Shown: positions 1-9,400, numbered from the stretch's first letter. The stretch: 64,000 bases of DNA from Bacillota bacterium (GCA_021828865.1 JAJZCW010000016.1:1-64000); one strand, 5' to 3'. The notes: generated by a model from the sequence alone, not told the origin. Program-made: numbers and translations.

Positions 1-12
1 CAAACTCTCAGT
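1..12 (-). rRNA. rrs: 16S rRNA, 5' end only (partial)
   Basis: Read on the minus strand, the window ends in GAGAGTTTG, the start of the universally conserved 5' end of bacterial 16S rRNA (AGAGTTTGATCCTGG), and the rest of the gene lies outside. The call rests on this short match plus the matching upstream leader (CCTTGAAAACTAAACA, seen in Bacillales rrn leaders and spacers) and a strong promoter pointing the same way. The exact 5' end cannot be fixed from sequence alone. Confidence 0.75.
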
Positions 13-115
13 CATATCTACTGACGTTGTTGCTGCATTGCATATCACGCACGTGGTACTCTATACGTGTTTAGTTTTCAAGGATCGAACCGCCGTCCTC
101 GCGGCGACAAAACGT

Positions 116-145
116 AATATACCATGCCCTGCAACCCAGTGTCAA
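116..145 (-). promoter_or_regulatory. rrn operon promoter
   Basis: On the minus strand there is a perfect -35 box TTGACA (140-145), an 18-base spacer and a -10 box TATATT (116-121). It is followed by a GC-rich leader hairpin (CGCCG...CGGCG, about 91-107) and the conserved rrn leader motif, then the 16S start. This is a housekeeping-sigma promoter for the ribosomal RNA operon that begins at the window edge. Confidence 0.8.
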
Positions 146-194
146 CCGCATTTTATTCAATATATGATGTTCTAATTTTCAGTATTTATGCGCA

Positions 195-225
195 AATAAA
201 CCGGGTTGATTACACCCGGTTTATT
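195..225. terminator. hairpin, probable terminator of the methyltransferase gene
   Basis: A perfect 12-bp stem, AATAAACCGGGT (195-206) pairing with ACCCGGTTTATT (214-225), encloses a 7-base loop. It lies between the end of the methyltransferase gene and the rrn promoter, so it can stop minus-strand readthrough into the rRNA operon. The A/T-rich ends allow it to act in both directions. Confidence 0.75.
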
Positions 226-287
226 GCTACGTGATTCTATCAGTCAGTCGCTTTTTGGGGCTAGTTCGACAGGCTAAACTGATCGAT

Positions 288-1157
288 CTAATTCATCTTT
301 TTCGCAAACGCGACAACTTGGCCGCTCGCTGTGAACTGCCATAGTTCTACTTCGTCATTTAACTTCTCTATCCACTGATCAAACTCGTCCGCACCCATAA
401 TGCCTTTTTCCACGATATCATTTCTCGCCGCAAGAAAGCGCTCGCGAATGAAGCGATGCACCATATTTTCTGCTGCTGTATATTCGTACCCCGATTGCAT
501 ATCCACTTGAGTATAGATATCGACAAAATTGTTTTCATGCAATAATGTGGCCAATTTACGTCCTATCTGCCTATCCCCGCCGTTCATTTCCTGCATCTTC
601 TTAAAGGCCGCGTACAAAGCTTCATATGCTGGTGCCTCTGGATAAGAGAAAGCGAACGATTCATCCACATCGATCGTACAGACGATTCCGCCTGGCTTCA
701 ATACTCGGTAAATTTCCGAGAATGCCTTCGCCGGGTCCTTTAGGTGTTGGAATAAAAACCGCGAGATGACAAAGTCAAAAGTGTTATCTTCAAAATCCAG
801 TTCATAGATATTGGCATTTTTGAAGAAAATCTCCCCCGGTTTCAGGTAATTTACACGCCGATCCACTTTCTCAGCAATCTCTCGCGCGATATCTACCATT
901 TCGTCTTCTGCATCAGTGGAATATACCTGAATTGGCATGGAAAATGCCATATCAATCGCCATAGCACCAAACCCAGATCCTAGATCCAATGCTTTACCCA
1001 TCACAGGAATAGGCAATGTTTTGATTAGGTTTCTCCTTCCCTCGCCTGTGTAAAGTGTTTGTTCGAGCAGCCAATGATCCTTTACGTCTGTACGCCTCAT
1101 GATATAATTTCTGTATTCCTCATCAATAATCGGATAATAATCTACGTTAATAATCAA
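288..1157 (-). CDS. class I SAM-dependent methyltransferase
   Basis: This cytoplasmic protein of about 289 residues has the Rossmann-type methyltransferase core. Motif I (ALDLGSGFGAMA, about residues 56-67) binds S-adenosylmethionine, an acidic motif II region (TDAEDEM) follows, and the LKPGGIVCTIDVD stretch is the post-motif III strand of UbiE-like enzymes. The substrate cannot be deduced. I place the start at a TTG (1155-1157) because GGAGG stands exactly seven bases upstream; an in-frame ATG at 1181 has no ribosome binding site. The gene stands alone, with a terminator on its 3' side and the prfB terminator on its 5' side, and has no pathway context. Confidence 0.85.
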   Translation of the reverse strand: MIINVDYYPIIDEEYRNYIMRRTDVKDHWLLEQTLYTGEGRRNLIKTLPIPVMGKALDLGSGFGAMAIDMAFSMPIQVYSTDAEDEMVDIAREIAEKVDRRVNYLKPGEIFFKNANIYELDFEDNTFDFVISRFLFQHLKDPAKAFSEIYRVLKPGGIVCTIDVDESFAFSYPEAPAYEALYAAFKKMQEMNGGDRQIGRKLATLLHENNFVDIYTQVDMQSGYEYTAAENMVHRFIRERFLAARNDIVEKGIMGADEFDQWIEKLNDEVELWQFTASGQVVAFAKKMN

Positions 1158-1229
1158 CTGGATCCCTCCGGACTTGTCCATTTCATTTTAAGCTTACCCG
1201 AAACAATCAGGATTTGCTACTTTTTTAAC

Positions 1230-1253
1230 AAAAAAGGAGCGCATCTACGCTCC
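1230..1253 (-). terminator. intrinsic terminator of secA-prfB
   Basis: On the minus strand GGAGCG-tagatg-CGCTCC is followed directly by six T residues, abutting the prfB stop codon. It is a textbook Rho-independent terminator ending the secA-prfB transcript. Confidence 0.9.
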
Positions 1254-2382
1254 CTACGTTACCAATTCACTTCTTCGCTTTAATTGCCACTTCAAATACG
1301 CATCCACAAACCCATCCAAATCGCCATCCATTACGCCCTGTGTGTTCCCTACCTCAAAACCGGTACGATGGTCCTTGACCATCGAATAAGGATGAAATAC
1401 ATACGAGCGAATCTGGCTTCCCCAGGCAATGTCGTTCTTCTCACCGCGAAGTGCAGCAATCTCCGCTTCCTGTTCTTCGACTTTCTTCTCATATAAACGT
1501 GCAGCCAGAATTTTCATGGCCACAGCACGGTTTTGAATCTGCGAACGCTCACTCTGACAAGACACCACAATGCCTGATGGAATATGCGTGATGCGTACCG
1601 CCGAGTCCGTGGTATTGACGTGCTGACCACCAGCTCCAGTGGATCGGAACGTATCCACCTTTAAATCTTCCGTTCGGATATCGACTTCCACATCCTCATC
1701 AATCTCCGGAATCACATCAACGGAGACAAAAGAAGTATGCCGCCTGCCTGATGCGTCAAAAGGAGAAATGCGCACCAATCGGTGCACCCCTTTTTCCGCT
1801 TTCAAATAGCCGTAGGCATTATGTCCCTTAATAAGAAGCGTTACGCTTTTTAGTCCAGCTTCATCGCCCTGGAGGTAATCCAGCATTTCGACCTTCCACC
1901 CGCGACTTTCGGCAAAACGAGTGTACATGCGTAGCAACATGGAGGCCCAGTCCTGTGACTCAGTCCCTCCTGCACCAGGATGAAGTTCAAAGATCGCATT
2001 GTTTTTATCGTAGGGTCCTTCTAAGAGCAGTTCCAATTCAAACTCATCTAGTGATGGTTCGAATTTTTTCGCTCCACGATCCGCCTCTTCAAAAAGTTCT
2101 CGATCGTCTTCTTCCTGTGCCAAATCCAGCGTGATTTTCAGGTCATCCAGTTGATGAAATAATCGGTCAAAGCGTTCCGCCACATCTTTGATACCATTGA
2201 TTTCCGCTATAGACTTTTGCGCTTTCTCCTGGTCATCCCAAAAGTCTGGCGCCGCCATGATCGTTTCGAGTTCCTCAATCCTCGCCTTTTTTCCGGCGAT
2301 GTCAAAGAGACCTCCCGATTTCCGCCAGTCGCTGGTCCATAGTGGTCAAAATTTGCCTTAATTCGCCGTAAGTTTCTGCCAA
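1254..2382 (-). CDS. prfB: peptide chain release factor 2 (programmed +1 frameshift)
   Basis: RF2 releases completed peptides at UGA and UAA codons. The reading frame starts at a TTG (2380-2382) eight bases after GGAGG. It runs 26 codons to an in-frame TGA (2302-2304) and continues in the +1 frame, giving about 375 residues. The shift site has the classic layout: an internal Shine-Dalgarno-like GGGAGG, three bases, then CTT TGA C. The continued frame holds the SPF anticodon-mimic tripeptide (about residues 206-208, in RISPFDAS) and the catalytic GGQ loop (about 251-253, in TGAGGQHVN). The gene lies 15 bases after the secA stop and so forms an operon with it. Expression is expected to be autoregulated: scarce RF2 favours the frameshift. 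A conceptual translation without the shift would wrongly start at an internal ATG (2258). Confidence 0.95.
2301..2316 (-). other. programmed +1 ribosomal frameshift site of prfB
   Basis: The minus strand reads GGGAGG TCT CTT TGA C. The slippery CTT codon is followed by the in-frame stop TGA, and the Shine-Dalgarno-like GGGAGG sits three bases upstream of CTT, the spacing known to drive the shift in bacterial prfB genes. Skipping the first T of TGA gives CTT GAC and joins the two halves of RF2. Confidence 0.95.
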
Positions 2383-2397
2383 AAATAAGCCCTCCAA

Positions 2398-4794
2398 TTA
2401 TACCGAGGTAAATAAAGTCACTGGAGTAACCGGCTCAAGCGGCGGTTGCTCCATCGTCACTTGCGCCTTGAAAATGTACATCACCACTTCTTCGCGTACA
2501 CTGTGGATCATTTCCTCGAACATTTGGAACCCTTCTTGCTGATAAGCGGTCAACGGGTCTATCTGCCCATAGGCACGAAGGTGAATGCCTTGGCGCAGTG
2601 TCTCCATCGCGTCAATGTGATCCATCCACTTTTCATCCACGGTGCGAATGAGTACCATTCGTTCCAAGTCGCGGATATATTCGCTGAGCTCTTCTTCACG
2701 TTTCGCGTACTCCACATTCACTTGCTCATAGAGGTATTCACGGAGCTCTTCGCGTTCAAATTTGCGAAGCTCTTCTTCTAGGATTCGCTCTGGCGTCATG
2801 AAGTGGTTTTCGCCATAACTGATAAGCCCAGCAATATCCCAATCCTCTGGAATCTGATCTTCGAGACAATAAGTGTCGATCATGAAATCCACCAAATCCT
2901 TCGTCATGCCGTATACGACATCGCGAAGATGTTCCTGCTGCAGAATCTGATGGCGCTGTTTATAAATGACTTCGCGTTGTTTATTCATCACATCATCGTA
3001 CTTGAGCACATTTTTCCGAATGTCGTAGTTATTGGCCTCTACTTTCCGCTGCGCCCGTTCAATGGCCTTCGTGACCATTTTATTTTCAATTGGTTGATCT
3101 TCGTCAATGCCGAGGCGATCCATTAGTCCCATGATGTTGTCGGAGCCGAAGATTCTCATCAGATCATCTTCAAGGGAAAGATAAAATTGCGACGAACCAG
3201 GATCTCCTTGGCGACCCGCACGACCGCGAAGTTGGTTGTCAATTCGGCGGGTCTCATGACGTTCTGTTCCCATAATATGAAGTCCGCCGAGATCAGCTAC
3301 ACCTGCGCCGAGAATAATGTCAGTCCCGCGCCCAGCCATATTAGTCGCAATCGTGACCATTCCATGTTCACCAGCATGCGAAACAATTTCCGCTTCCTGC
3401 TCGTGGTACTTGGCATTTAAGACCTGATGACGCACACCTCTTTTTTTCAATATCGCAGATAGCACTTCTGATTTTTCCACAGAGGTGGTTCCAACCAGAA
3501 TTGGTTGGCCCGCTTGGTGCCTTTTTTCAATTTCATTCGCTACCGCGTTAAACTTCCCACGGAACGTCTTGTACACGACATCAGACTGGTCTTTGCGTTG
3601 ATTGGGCTTGTTCGGCGGGATGGTCACCACGTCCATGCTGTAGATATCAACCAATTCTTGCTGCTCTGTTTTCGCGGTACCCGTCATTCCAGAGAGCTTA
3701 TGGTACATACGAAAATAATTCTGTAACGTGATGGTCGCGAGCGTCTTCGACTCATTTTGAACTTTAACGCCCTCTTTTGCTTCAATCGCCTGGTGCAACC
3801 CATCGCTGTACCGTCTGCCCTGCATCATGCGCCCTGTAAATTCATCCACGATCACCACTTCACCATCGATGATCACATAATCTTTATCAAGCTTCATGAG
3901 CGCGTGCGCCTTCATGGCCTGAGTAATGTGGTGATTGATCGCTACATGATTGGGATCAAACAAATTCTCCAGACGGAAATAACGCTCCGCTTTTTCTACA
4001 CCAGTTTCCGTAAGGTTAACGCTGCGTGCTTTTTCGTCAAACTTGTAATCGTCTTCCACTTTAATCGATCTGACAAACAAATCCGCCATAAAATAAAGTT
4101 CTGTCGACTTCTCCGCAGGACCTGAAATGATGAGCGGCGTTCTCGCTTCGTCAATTAAAATGCTATCCACTTCGTCAACGATGGCAAAGTGCAGTGGTCG
4201 CTGCACCATTTCAGAAAGCTGAACGACCATGTTATCACGAAGGTAGTCAAAGCCAAATTCCGCGTTAGTGCCATAGGTAATATCTGCACGGTAAGCTTCC
4301 TGTTTTTCAAAGTGGGATAATCCGTGCACGTTAAGTCCTACATTAAGTCCTAAAAAACGGTGGATCTGCCCCATCCATTCGCTGTCGCGCCGAGCCAGGT
4401 AATCATTAACCGTGATCACATGGACGCCTTGCCCCGCAATCGCATTCAGGTAGGCAGGAAGCGTGGAAACGAGTGTTTTCCCTTCACCAGTTTTCATCTC
4501 CGCCACACGGCCTTGATGAAGGACGATGCCACCCATCAATTGGACATCAAAATGACGCATTCCGATGACGCGTTTCGCTACTTCACGAACAGTAGCATAC
4601 GCTTCCGGTAAAATCTTGTCCAAAGACTCCCCGTTCGCATAGCGCTCTTTAAAACGATCCGTTTGCGCACGCAATTCTTCATCCGACATAGCTTCCATCG
4701 ATGCTTCAAGAGAATTGATTCGTTGCACAATACGTCTTAATTTCTTTACTTCTCGCTCGCTACTACCAGCGATCGATTTCATCAACCCCAACAA
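2398..4794 (-). CDS. secA: preprotein translocase ATPase SecA
   Basis: SecA is the ATP-driven motor that pushes unfolded secretory proteins through SecYEG. The product is about 798 residues. It contains Walker A ([11 protein letters not shown], about residues 100-110), the DEAD-like Walker B with following helix ([16 protein letters not shown]), the [10 protein letters not shown] region of the second nucleotide fold, [10 protein letters not shown], and the helical scaffold. The C-terminus ends in a proline-rich tail without the cysteine-rich zinc-binding SEC-C motif found in many SecA proteins. The start is taken as TTG 4792-4794, giving [10 protein letters not shown] as in other SecA N-termini and lying about 10 bases after GAGGGGAG; an upstream in-frame ATG (4824) has no ribosome binding site. 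prfB follows at 15 bases. Confidence 0.95.
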   Translation of the reverse strand: MLGLMKSIAGSSEREVKKLRRIVQRINSLEASMEAMSDEELRAQTDRFKERYANGESLDKILPEAYATVREVAKRVIGMRHFDVQLMGGIVLHQGRVAEMKTGEGKTLVSTLPAYLNAIAGQGVHVITVNDYLARRDSEWMGQIHRFLGLNVGLNVHGLSHFEKQEAYRADITYGTNAEFGFDYLRDNMVVQLSEMVQRPLHFAIVDEVDSILIDEARTPLIISGPAEKSTELYFMADLFVRSIKVEDDYKFDEKARSVNLTETGVEKAERYFRLENLFDPNHVAINHHITQAMKAHALMKLDKDYVIIDGEVVIVDEFTGRMMQGRRYSDGLHQAIEAKEGVKVQNESKTLATITLQNYFRMYHKLSGMTGTAKTEQQELVDIYSMDVVTIPPNKPNQRKDQSDVVYKTFRGKFNAVANEIEKRHQAGQPILVGTTSVEKSEVLSAILKKRGVRHQVLNAKYHEQEAEIVSHAGEHGMVTIATNMAGRGTDIILGAGVADLGGLHIMGTERHETRRIDNQLRGRAGRQGDPGSSQFYLSLEDDLMRIFGSDNIMGLMDRLGIDEDQPIENKMVTKAIERAQRKVEANNYDIRKNVLKYDDVMNKQREVIYKQRHQILQQEHLRDVVYGMTKDLVDFMIDTYCLEDQIPEDWDIAGLISYGENHFMTPERILEEELRKFEREELREYLYEQVNVEYAKREEELSEYIRDLERMVLIRTVDEKWMDHIDAMETLRQGIHLRAYGQIDPLTAYQQEGFQMFEEMIHSVREEVVMYIFKAQVTMEQPPLEPVTPVTLFTSV

Positions 4795-4900
4795 CAGGGT
4801 GTCACTCCCCTCAATAAGACACACGACACAGATTTTATCATTATTATATTGTACCGCTTTTTCATGCCATTAGACAATGCAAGAATTCTTGAACAAATTG

Positions 4901-4928
4901 AAAAGGGCCGCAGGCATTACCCGCGACC
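4901..4928 (-). terminator. probable terminator of hpf
   Basis: On the minus strand GGGTCGCGGG and CCTGCGGCCC pair (with G-U pairs) around a short loop and are followed by TTTT. It lies 29 bases beyond the hpf stop codon and separates hpf from the secA transcript. Confidence 0.7.
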
Positions 4929-4956
4929 CCAGAAACTCCGTGTTAATTTCAGTGAA

Positions 4957-5526
4957 TCATTGTGTTTCAATCAGGCCATAACGTCCATCTTTCCTTTTAT
5001 AGACTACGCAAGTCTGTTCCGACTCTGCATTGGAGAAGACATAGAAATCATGTCCTAACATCCCCATTTGCAAAATAGCCTCTGAAACATGCATAGGCTT
5101 CATTTCAAATTGTTTAACGCGTACCACTGGATACTCTTCGTCGACCATGTCTTCTGGAACAGTGCTGCCTTCCAGAACCGATGCAAACGAGGAACTTTTC
5201 AATTTTGCCATTTCACTTTTCGAACGATGGGTGCTGGCACCAAATTTGTGCTTATACTTTTCGACTTGCTTTTCTAATTTGTCCATCACTAGATCGATCG
5301 AAGCATACATATCGTCGGATCGTTCTTCAGCGCGGATCAGCAATGCGCCAAGCGGCATCATCACCTCAATAATGTGCTTCCCGCGTGTGACTGCCATGGT
5401 TACATTCACCTCTTGCGCTGAGGAGGGGTCAACCAGTTTTTCAATTCGGGCCATTTTCTTTTGAACATATTCCTTTAGTGCAGGTGTCACTTCCAAGTGA
5501 TGATCGCCACGAAAATGGATGTTCAT
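4957..5526 (-). CDS. hpf: ribosome hibernation promoting factor, long form
   Basis: Long HPF binds the 30S decoding site and joins two 70S ribosomes into inactive 100S dimers in slow growth or stress. The 189-residue protein has the N-terminal S30AE/YfiA fold (MNIHFRGDHHLEVTPAL, to about residue 100), a charged linker, and the C-terminal dimerisation domain (about 128-186, with VRVKQFEMKPMHVSEAI and VVYKRKDGRYGLIE). This two-domain length is standard for Bacillota. AAGGAGG lies nine bases before the ATG. A promoter sits upstream (5556-5584) and a terminator downstream, so the gene is probably monocistronic. It sits next to secA-prfB, as in many Bacillota. Confidence 0.95.
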   Translation of the reverse strand: MNIHFRGDHHLEVTPALKEYVQKKMARIEKLVDPSSAQEVNVTMAVTRGKHIIEVMMPLGALLIRAEERSDDMYASIDLVMDKLEKQVEKYKHKFGASTHRSKSEMAKLKSSSFASVLEGSTVPEDMVDEEYPVVRVKQFEMKPMHVSEAILQMGMLGHDFYVFSNAESEQTCVVYKRKDGRYGLIETQ

Positions 5527-5555
5527 CTACGAAAACCTCCTTCCGACTTAACCGA

Positions 5556-5584
5556 ATTATAACACTGCCTTTACAAATCATCAA
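5556..5584 (-). promoter_or_regulatory. predicted hpf promoter
   Basis: On the minus strand TTGATG (5579-5584), a 17-base spacer and a perfect TATAAT (5556-5561) lie about 30 bases before the hpf start. This fits the housekeeping sigma factor; additional stress-sigma control is not visible. Confidence 0.6.
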
Positions 5585-5691
5585 AAATACTTATTTTCGA
5601 CTAATTTCAAGCCAGACTACAGATTTTCGCTTAAAATATATACAATATAGAGATGATGTAGTGTTGATTTATTGGGGAGGCTAGAGTTTTT

Positions 5692-6255
5692 TTGTCGGAA
5701 TACGAAGTTACCAATGATCAAATGGAATATATGAAACGCCTTGCCCGCCGACTCATTCAATGGAGAAAAAGCGCATCGATCGATGCAGACGATTTGATTT
5801 CAGCAGCCTCCATGCGTTGGTGGCAGTTCCTTATGCGCAATCCAGATGTGACAATCGAAGTTGCAGACGTCGACCTAATTTTTCGTCAACAGGTCAAATT
5901 TGCAATGCGCGATCAGATTCGCGCTTCCTCTCCAGTCAAAGTCACTCGCACCTATCAGGCGAAGCTGCAAGCTTATCAGCAACCGTATACCGTCGATATC
6001 GAATCCACGCTAGACATTCGAGCGGGAGATGATTTTGAATACACCGACGAACTAATCGACGTCCTTTCCTCCGTTCAAAAACTGCCTGAACGCGATCAAA
6101 TCATTCTCTCCCTTTCCATCGACCAAGGCTATTCCTTTACGGAAATTGCCTATGTGCTCGATGTCTCCGTTTCTACAGTCACCAGAGCCTATCAAAAATC
6201 TATCGACTTTCTCAAAAAAAATCTTCATGATTTGCAAATTGCACGCAAAAATTGA
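5692..6255 (+). CDS. sigma-70-like factor next to flgM
   Basis: The 187-residue product resembles a small sigma-70 family factor. Its N-terminal half (ADDLISAASMRWW, then VKFAMRDQIRASSPV) looks like sigma region 2 of the FliA/SigD group. The C-terminal LPERDQIILSLSIDQGYSFTEIAYVL segment followed by a recognition helix (VSVSTVTRAYQKS) is region 4. It lacks the length of a full SigD (about 250 residues), so region 3 seems to be missing. The start is TTG 5692, 11 bases after GGGGAGG. It is followed at 39 bases by the anti-sigma gene flgM, so it may be a flagellar or alternative sigma factor, or a degenerate SigD paralogue. The assignment to the sigma fold is firm; its regulon is inference. Confidence 0.75.
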   Translation: MSEYEVTNDQMEYMKRLARRLIQWRKSASIDADDLISAASMRWWQFLMRNPDVTIEVADVDLIFRQQVKFAMRDQIRASSPVKVTRTYQAKLQAYQQPYTVDIESTLDIRAGDDFEYTDELIDVLSSVQKLPERDQIILSLSIDQGYSFTEIAYVLDVSVSTVTRAYQKSIDFLKKNLHDLQIARKN

Positions 6256-6294
6256 CGACATTCGACCGTATATATAAGTGAGGGGGGAAAAGCG

Positions 6295-6525
6295 ATGAAT
6301 CCGTCGTCCATGGATCCACTTCAAGGTGCCAATGCGTCGAGTCTAATCAACGCCAACCGCGAGGCCCTTCAAAATACTGGATTAAACGCAACAGGCGATA
6401 ACGGCAAAGAGTCACGGACACAAAAACTTGAACGCACTAAAACACAAGTGGCTAGCGGTACATACTCGCCTAATCTACAGTCACTTGCTAGTAAGCTGAT
6501 TCAAGGTAACTTCTTAAAAAGTTGA
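6295..6525 (+). CDS. flgM: anti-sigma-28 factor FlgM
   Basis: FlgM holds the flagellar sigma factor (FliA/SigD) inactive until the hook is finished and FlgM is exported. The 76-residue protein has a disordered, Asn/Ser-rich N-terminal half. Its C-terminal half (RTQKLERTKTQVASGTYSP followed by LASKLIQGNFL) matches the family signature of a charged helix, ASGTY, and a final sigma-binding helix. GGGGGA lies about nine bases before the ATG. It opens the flgM-flgN-flgK-flgL order typical of Bacillota. Confidence 0.85.
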   Translation: MNPSSMDPLQGANASSLINANREALQNTGLNATGDNGKESRTQKLERTKTQVASGTYSPNLQSLASKLIQGNFLKS

Positions 6526-6542
6526 TCACACAGGAGAAACGT

Positions 6543-6833
6543 ATGGCGAACGAAATAGACGTAACACTTACTGAGCTTGAACAGGCAACTGACCATGTCA
6601 TTCAATTGATTGTGAACAACAATACCGCTGAACTTGAAAAAGGCGTTATTCAGCAAGTCCAATTGATGAAAAAGTTGTCTGCTTTAACGCTCAATGCGAC
6701 TGATCAGTATCGCCTACGGAAAATCAAAGAGAGAGTGGAACAACAACAAACACTCATCAGTCAGGCGCTAGACGTGACCAATTTATTTTTGCAAGCACTT
6801 CATGAATTGAGCAATTTTAACAGGATGGGTTAA
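6543..6833 (+). CDS. flgN: FlgN-type flagellar export chaperone
   Basis: FlgN keeps the hook-associated proteins FlgK and FlgL soluble and delivers them to the export gate. The 96-residue protein is all-helical and rich in Glu/Gln (DVTLTELEQATDHVIQLI...), as expected for this family, but sequence conservation is low. The assignment leans on its place between flgM and flgK. The ATG at 6543 has AGGAG seven bases upstream; an in-frame TTG at 6522 overlaps flgM and has no site. In contrast to the exported proteins downstream, this cytoplasmic protein has normal Lys/Arg content. Confidence 0.75.
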   Translation: MANEIDVTLTELEQATDHVIQLIVNNNTAELEKGVIQQVQLMKKLSALTLNATDQYRLRKIKERVEQQQTLISQALDVTNLFLQALHELSNFNRMG

Positions 6834-6849
6834 GAGAGGACAATGGCGA

Positions 6850-8445
6850 ATGGGGATCTCTACTTTTTTCGGCCTTAATGTGGGAATGACTGCATTAGAC
6901 ACTGCGCAACAGGCTGAATCTGTGATATCCAATAATATCGCGAATTCCAATACGCCGGGGTATGTGCAGGAAAACGCCGCGCTTCAGGAAGCGGATCCTT
7001 ATCCGCCATTGCCCTCCACCAATGCGCCAATTATCGGCGGACAAATGGGGCAGGGTTCGCAAGTTGAAACAGTACAAAGGATTACCAACAATTTCTTGAA
7101 TCGTCAAGATAGATTGAATCAAGGAACTTCCGGTCAGTATGACACGCTTGCCCAAAACATGACCCAAATTGAGCAAATCGTCAATGAACCAAGTTCTCAT
7201 AGCTTGCAGAATGCGCTCGATAATTTCTTTAGTTCATGGCAAAATCTGTCGCAAGCCCCCAATCAATCGGCGGTGGCAGAAGCGGTGATTACTGCTGGAC
7301 AGACACTTGGACAGACCTTCCAAACAGTGACCACCCAGCTTGAGGATATGCAGTCAAATCTTTCGGGTACTGTGCAAATTCAATTGCAAGAATTGAACAC
7401 GTACGCTCAACAGGTGGCCACATTGAACCAGCAAATTGCCGGCATCGATAGCTTGCAGCAAAGCGGTCAGCCATTGGTAGAAAGCCCTAATCAGTTGCAA
7501 GATCAACGCGGGTATATCCTTGACGAGATGTCGAAGCTTGCGAATATCTCATATACGCAAAACAGCGATGGCACGGTTTCAGTCAGCATCGGATCTGGCA
7601 CCACAGGAGTTAACAATATTCCACTGGTACAAGAGATGACTGCTTATACCATTGCAACGCAAAGCTCTCAAGGTGGCGTTCCACTCAATATGTCAAGTTA
7701 TATCTCTTCAGGTACGAGTACAGCCACTTATACAACCGGATTTAGCATTCCATCGGGTGCATACTCTGGAACCACCAGTTCCAGCACGACCATCAACATC
7801 AATCTTGCTTATGTGACTTCTGGACAAATTGCTGGCAATGTGCAGAGCTTAGATGAGGTAAATACCATTTTGGCCCAATTTGATGGTTACCTTTCTTCCC
7901 TTGCATCCGAGGTAAATTCAATCCAACAAAGCGCAAATGCCTATACCGTTTCTGGGGTACCAAGTACGCAAACGTTTTTCACACTCAGCACCACAACCGG
8001 AAATGTGATTTTGGAAGTCAACTCCGCATTGACACCAGATGGAGTCAGTGTATCCAGTGGCACCTCCGGTTACAACGACCTTGCTAATTTAATGGTGAAT
8101 AATGCGTGGAATGGGAATCCCAGCGTACCGTTTACTTATAGTTATTTCAACTTGGAGAATGGACAAATGACGCCGATCAGTTCGAGTACCGGTTCTACAT
8201 TTGATCAAATGCTGTCGGGTTATGTCACACAACTCGGAATCAATGCGGCAGCTGCCAACTCGAACCAGCAGACCGCAGACGCACTGTCGCAACAATCGTC
8301 AAACTTGCGCCAATCTATTTCTGGAGTGGATTTGAACCAGCAAGCTGCGCAAATGGTGATTTATCAGAATATTTATAGCGCCGCAGCGAAGTTCATCAGT
8401 ATTTTTGACCAGATGCTGCAAACGGCGATTAATATGATTCCTTAA
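6850..8445 (+). CDS. flgK: flagellar hook-associated protein 1 (FlgK)
   Basis: FlgK forms the first junction ring between hook and filament. The 531-residue protein begins with the conserved GLNVGMTALDTAQQA and NIANSNTPGYVQE rod/hook motif. It ends with a C-terminal D0 helix (SGVDLNQQAAQMVIYQNIYSAAAKFISIFDQML). The middle (about residues 230-420) is a Ser/Thr/Gly-rich variable domain. Only about 7 of 531 residues are Lys or Arg, unusual even for this family and pointing to an acidic exterior. GAGAGGA stands about nine bases before the ATG. Confidence 0.95.
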   Translation: MGISTFFGLNVGMTALDTAQQAESVISNNIANSNTPGYVQENAALQEADPYPPLPSTNAPIIGGQMGQGSQVETVQRITNNFLNRQDRLNQGTSGQYDTLAQNMTQIEQIVNEPSSHSLQNALDNFFSSWQNLSQAPNQSAVAEAVITAGQTLGQTFQTVTTQLEDMQSNLSGTVQIQLQELNTYAQQVATLNQQIAGIDSLQQSGQPLVESPNQLQDQRGYILDEMSKLANISYTQNSDGTVSVSIGSGTTGVNNIPLVQEMTAYTIATQSSQGGVPLNMSSYISSGTSTATYTTGFSIPSGAYSGTTSSSTTININLAYVTSGQIAGNVQSLDEVNTILAQFDGYLSSLASEVNSIQQSANAYTVSGVPSTQTFFTLSTTTGNVILEVNSALTPDGVSVSSGTSGYNDLANLMVNNAWNGNPSVPFTYSYFNLENGQMTPISSSTGSTFDQMLSGYVTQLGINAAAANSNQQTADALSQQSSNLRQSISGVDLNQQAAQMVIYQNIYSAAAKFISIFDQMLQTAINMIP

Positions 8446-8466
8446 ATGTTAGTGAGGTGACCCATT

Positions 8467-9399
8467 ATGCGAGTGACACAAAATATGATTTCTCAACAGT
8501 TTTTATACAATCTTACGAACTTAAATACCAATATGATCAACGAAGAAACTCAAGTTTCAACCGGTAAGTCTCTGATTCTTCCTTCGGATAATCCACTTGG
8601 TGTGAATCAGGACATGATGGCCAATAACTTGATTAGTCAGTCCAATATTTTTTCCAGCACGATATCCAATGGCCTGTCTTGGATGCAAACCACCAATACG
8701 GCGATGACGGAGATCTCGCAGTCATTGGGGTCGATACAGTCCGATTTGCTTGCTGCGCTTAACACAACCAATCAGACAACAGAAAGTCGGCAAGCGCTTT
8801 CGACAACTGTACAACAGTATGCACAGCAAATTTATACACTATTGAATACCCAGCAAGGAGATCAATACATTTTTGGCGGAACCACCAATACGGTGCCGCC
8901 AGTGATTGCCTCAACGCTTTCAGAAGCTGGCTATACGATGACCAGTTTATCAGTAGGTCTAAGCGGATCTATCGACTATCAGGTAGCTCAGGGAATCGAG
9001 ATCAACATTAATGTCAGTGCCTATAGTATTATGCTAAGTCCGCTACCTAGCGGAACAAGCACTACTGCCACACTTCAATATACACTGCAACAAATCATTG
9101 GAGACATTGCATCAGGGACTGAGAGCAGCATGCAAGGTGACTTACAAAACATTGAAGCGGCAATGGGCAACATGACCAACCTGACCACTGGCTTGGGGGC
9201 AGGGATTCAACGGATGACTGCGCTTCAAACGCAGACTTCTCAGTACACGACAAACCTTACGAACGAGAAGGGGGTGATTCAGGACGCGAACATGGCTCAG
9301 GTGATCACCCAGTTCAATACAGATCAAATCGCTTATCAGGCAGCTTTGAAAATGGGGTCGCAAATATTGTTGCCATCTCTCGTCAGTTACTTACCCTAG
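8467..9399 (+). CDS. flgL: flagellar hook-associated protein 3 (FlgL)
   Basis: FlgL is the second junction protein, linking FlgK to the filament, and is flagellin-like. The 310-residue protein has the N-terminal helix MRVTQNMISQQFLYNLTNL with the STGK/LPSDNPLG segment, and a C-terminal coiled region (ANMAQVITQFNTDQIAYQAAL) ending in LLPSLVSYLP. Lys plus Arg make up only about six residues. It follows flgK at 21 bases with GAGGTG as the ribosome site. The fliW-csrA pair often found after flgL in Bacillota is absent; flagellin follows directly. Confidence 0.95.
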   Translation: MRVTQNMISQQFLYNLTNLNTNMINEETQVSTGKSLILPSDNPLGVNQDMMANNLISQSNIFSSTISNGLSWMQTTNTAMTEISQSLGSIQSDLLAALNTTNQTTESRQALSTTVQQYAQQIYTLLNTQQGDQYIFGGTTNTVPPVIASTLSEAGYTMTSLSVGLSGSIDYQVAQGIEININVSAYSIMLSPLPSGTSTTATLQYTLQQIIGDIASGTESSMQGDLQNIEAAMGNMTNLTTGLGAGIQRMTALQTQTSQYTTNLTNEKGVIQDANMAQVITQFNTDQIAYQAALKMGSQILLPSLVSYLP

Positions 9400-9400
9400 C

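Noticed and set aside
2446-4611. Several plus-strand open frames of 70-120 codons
   Set aside because: They are antisense shadows of secA with no ribosome sites.
4860-4900. secA promoter (TTGTCT, 18 bases, TACAAT)
   Set aside because: The match is weak and several overlapping AT-rich boxes fit equally well, so I do not list it as a feature.
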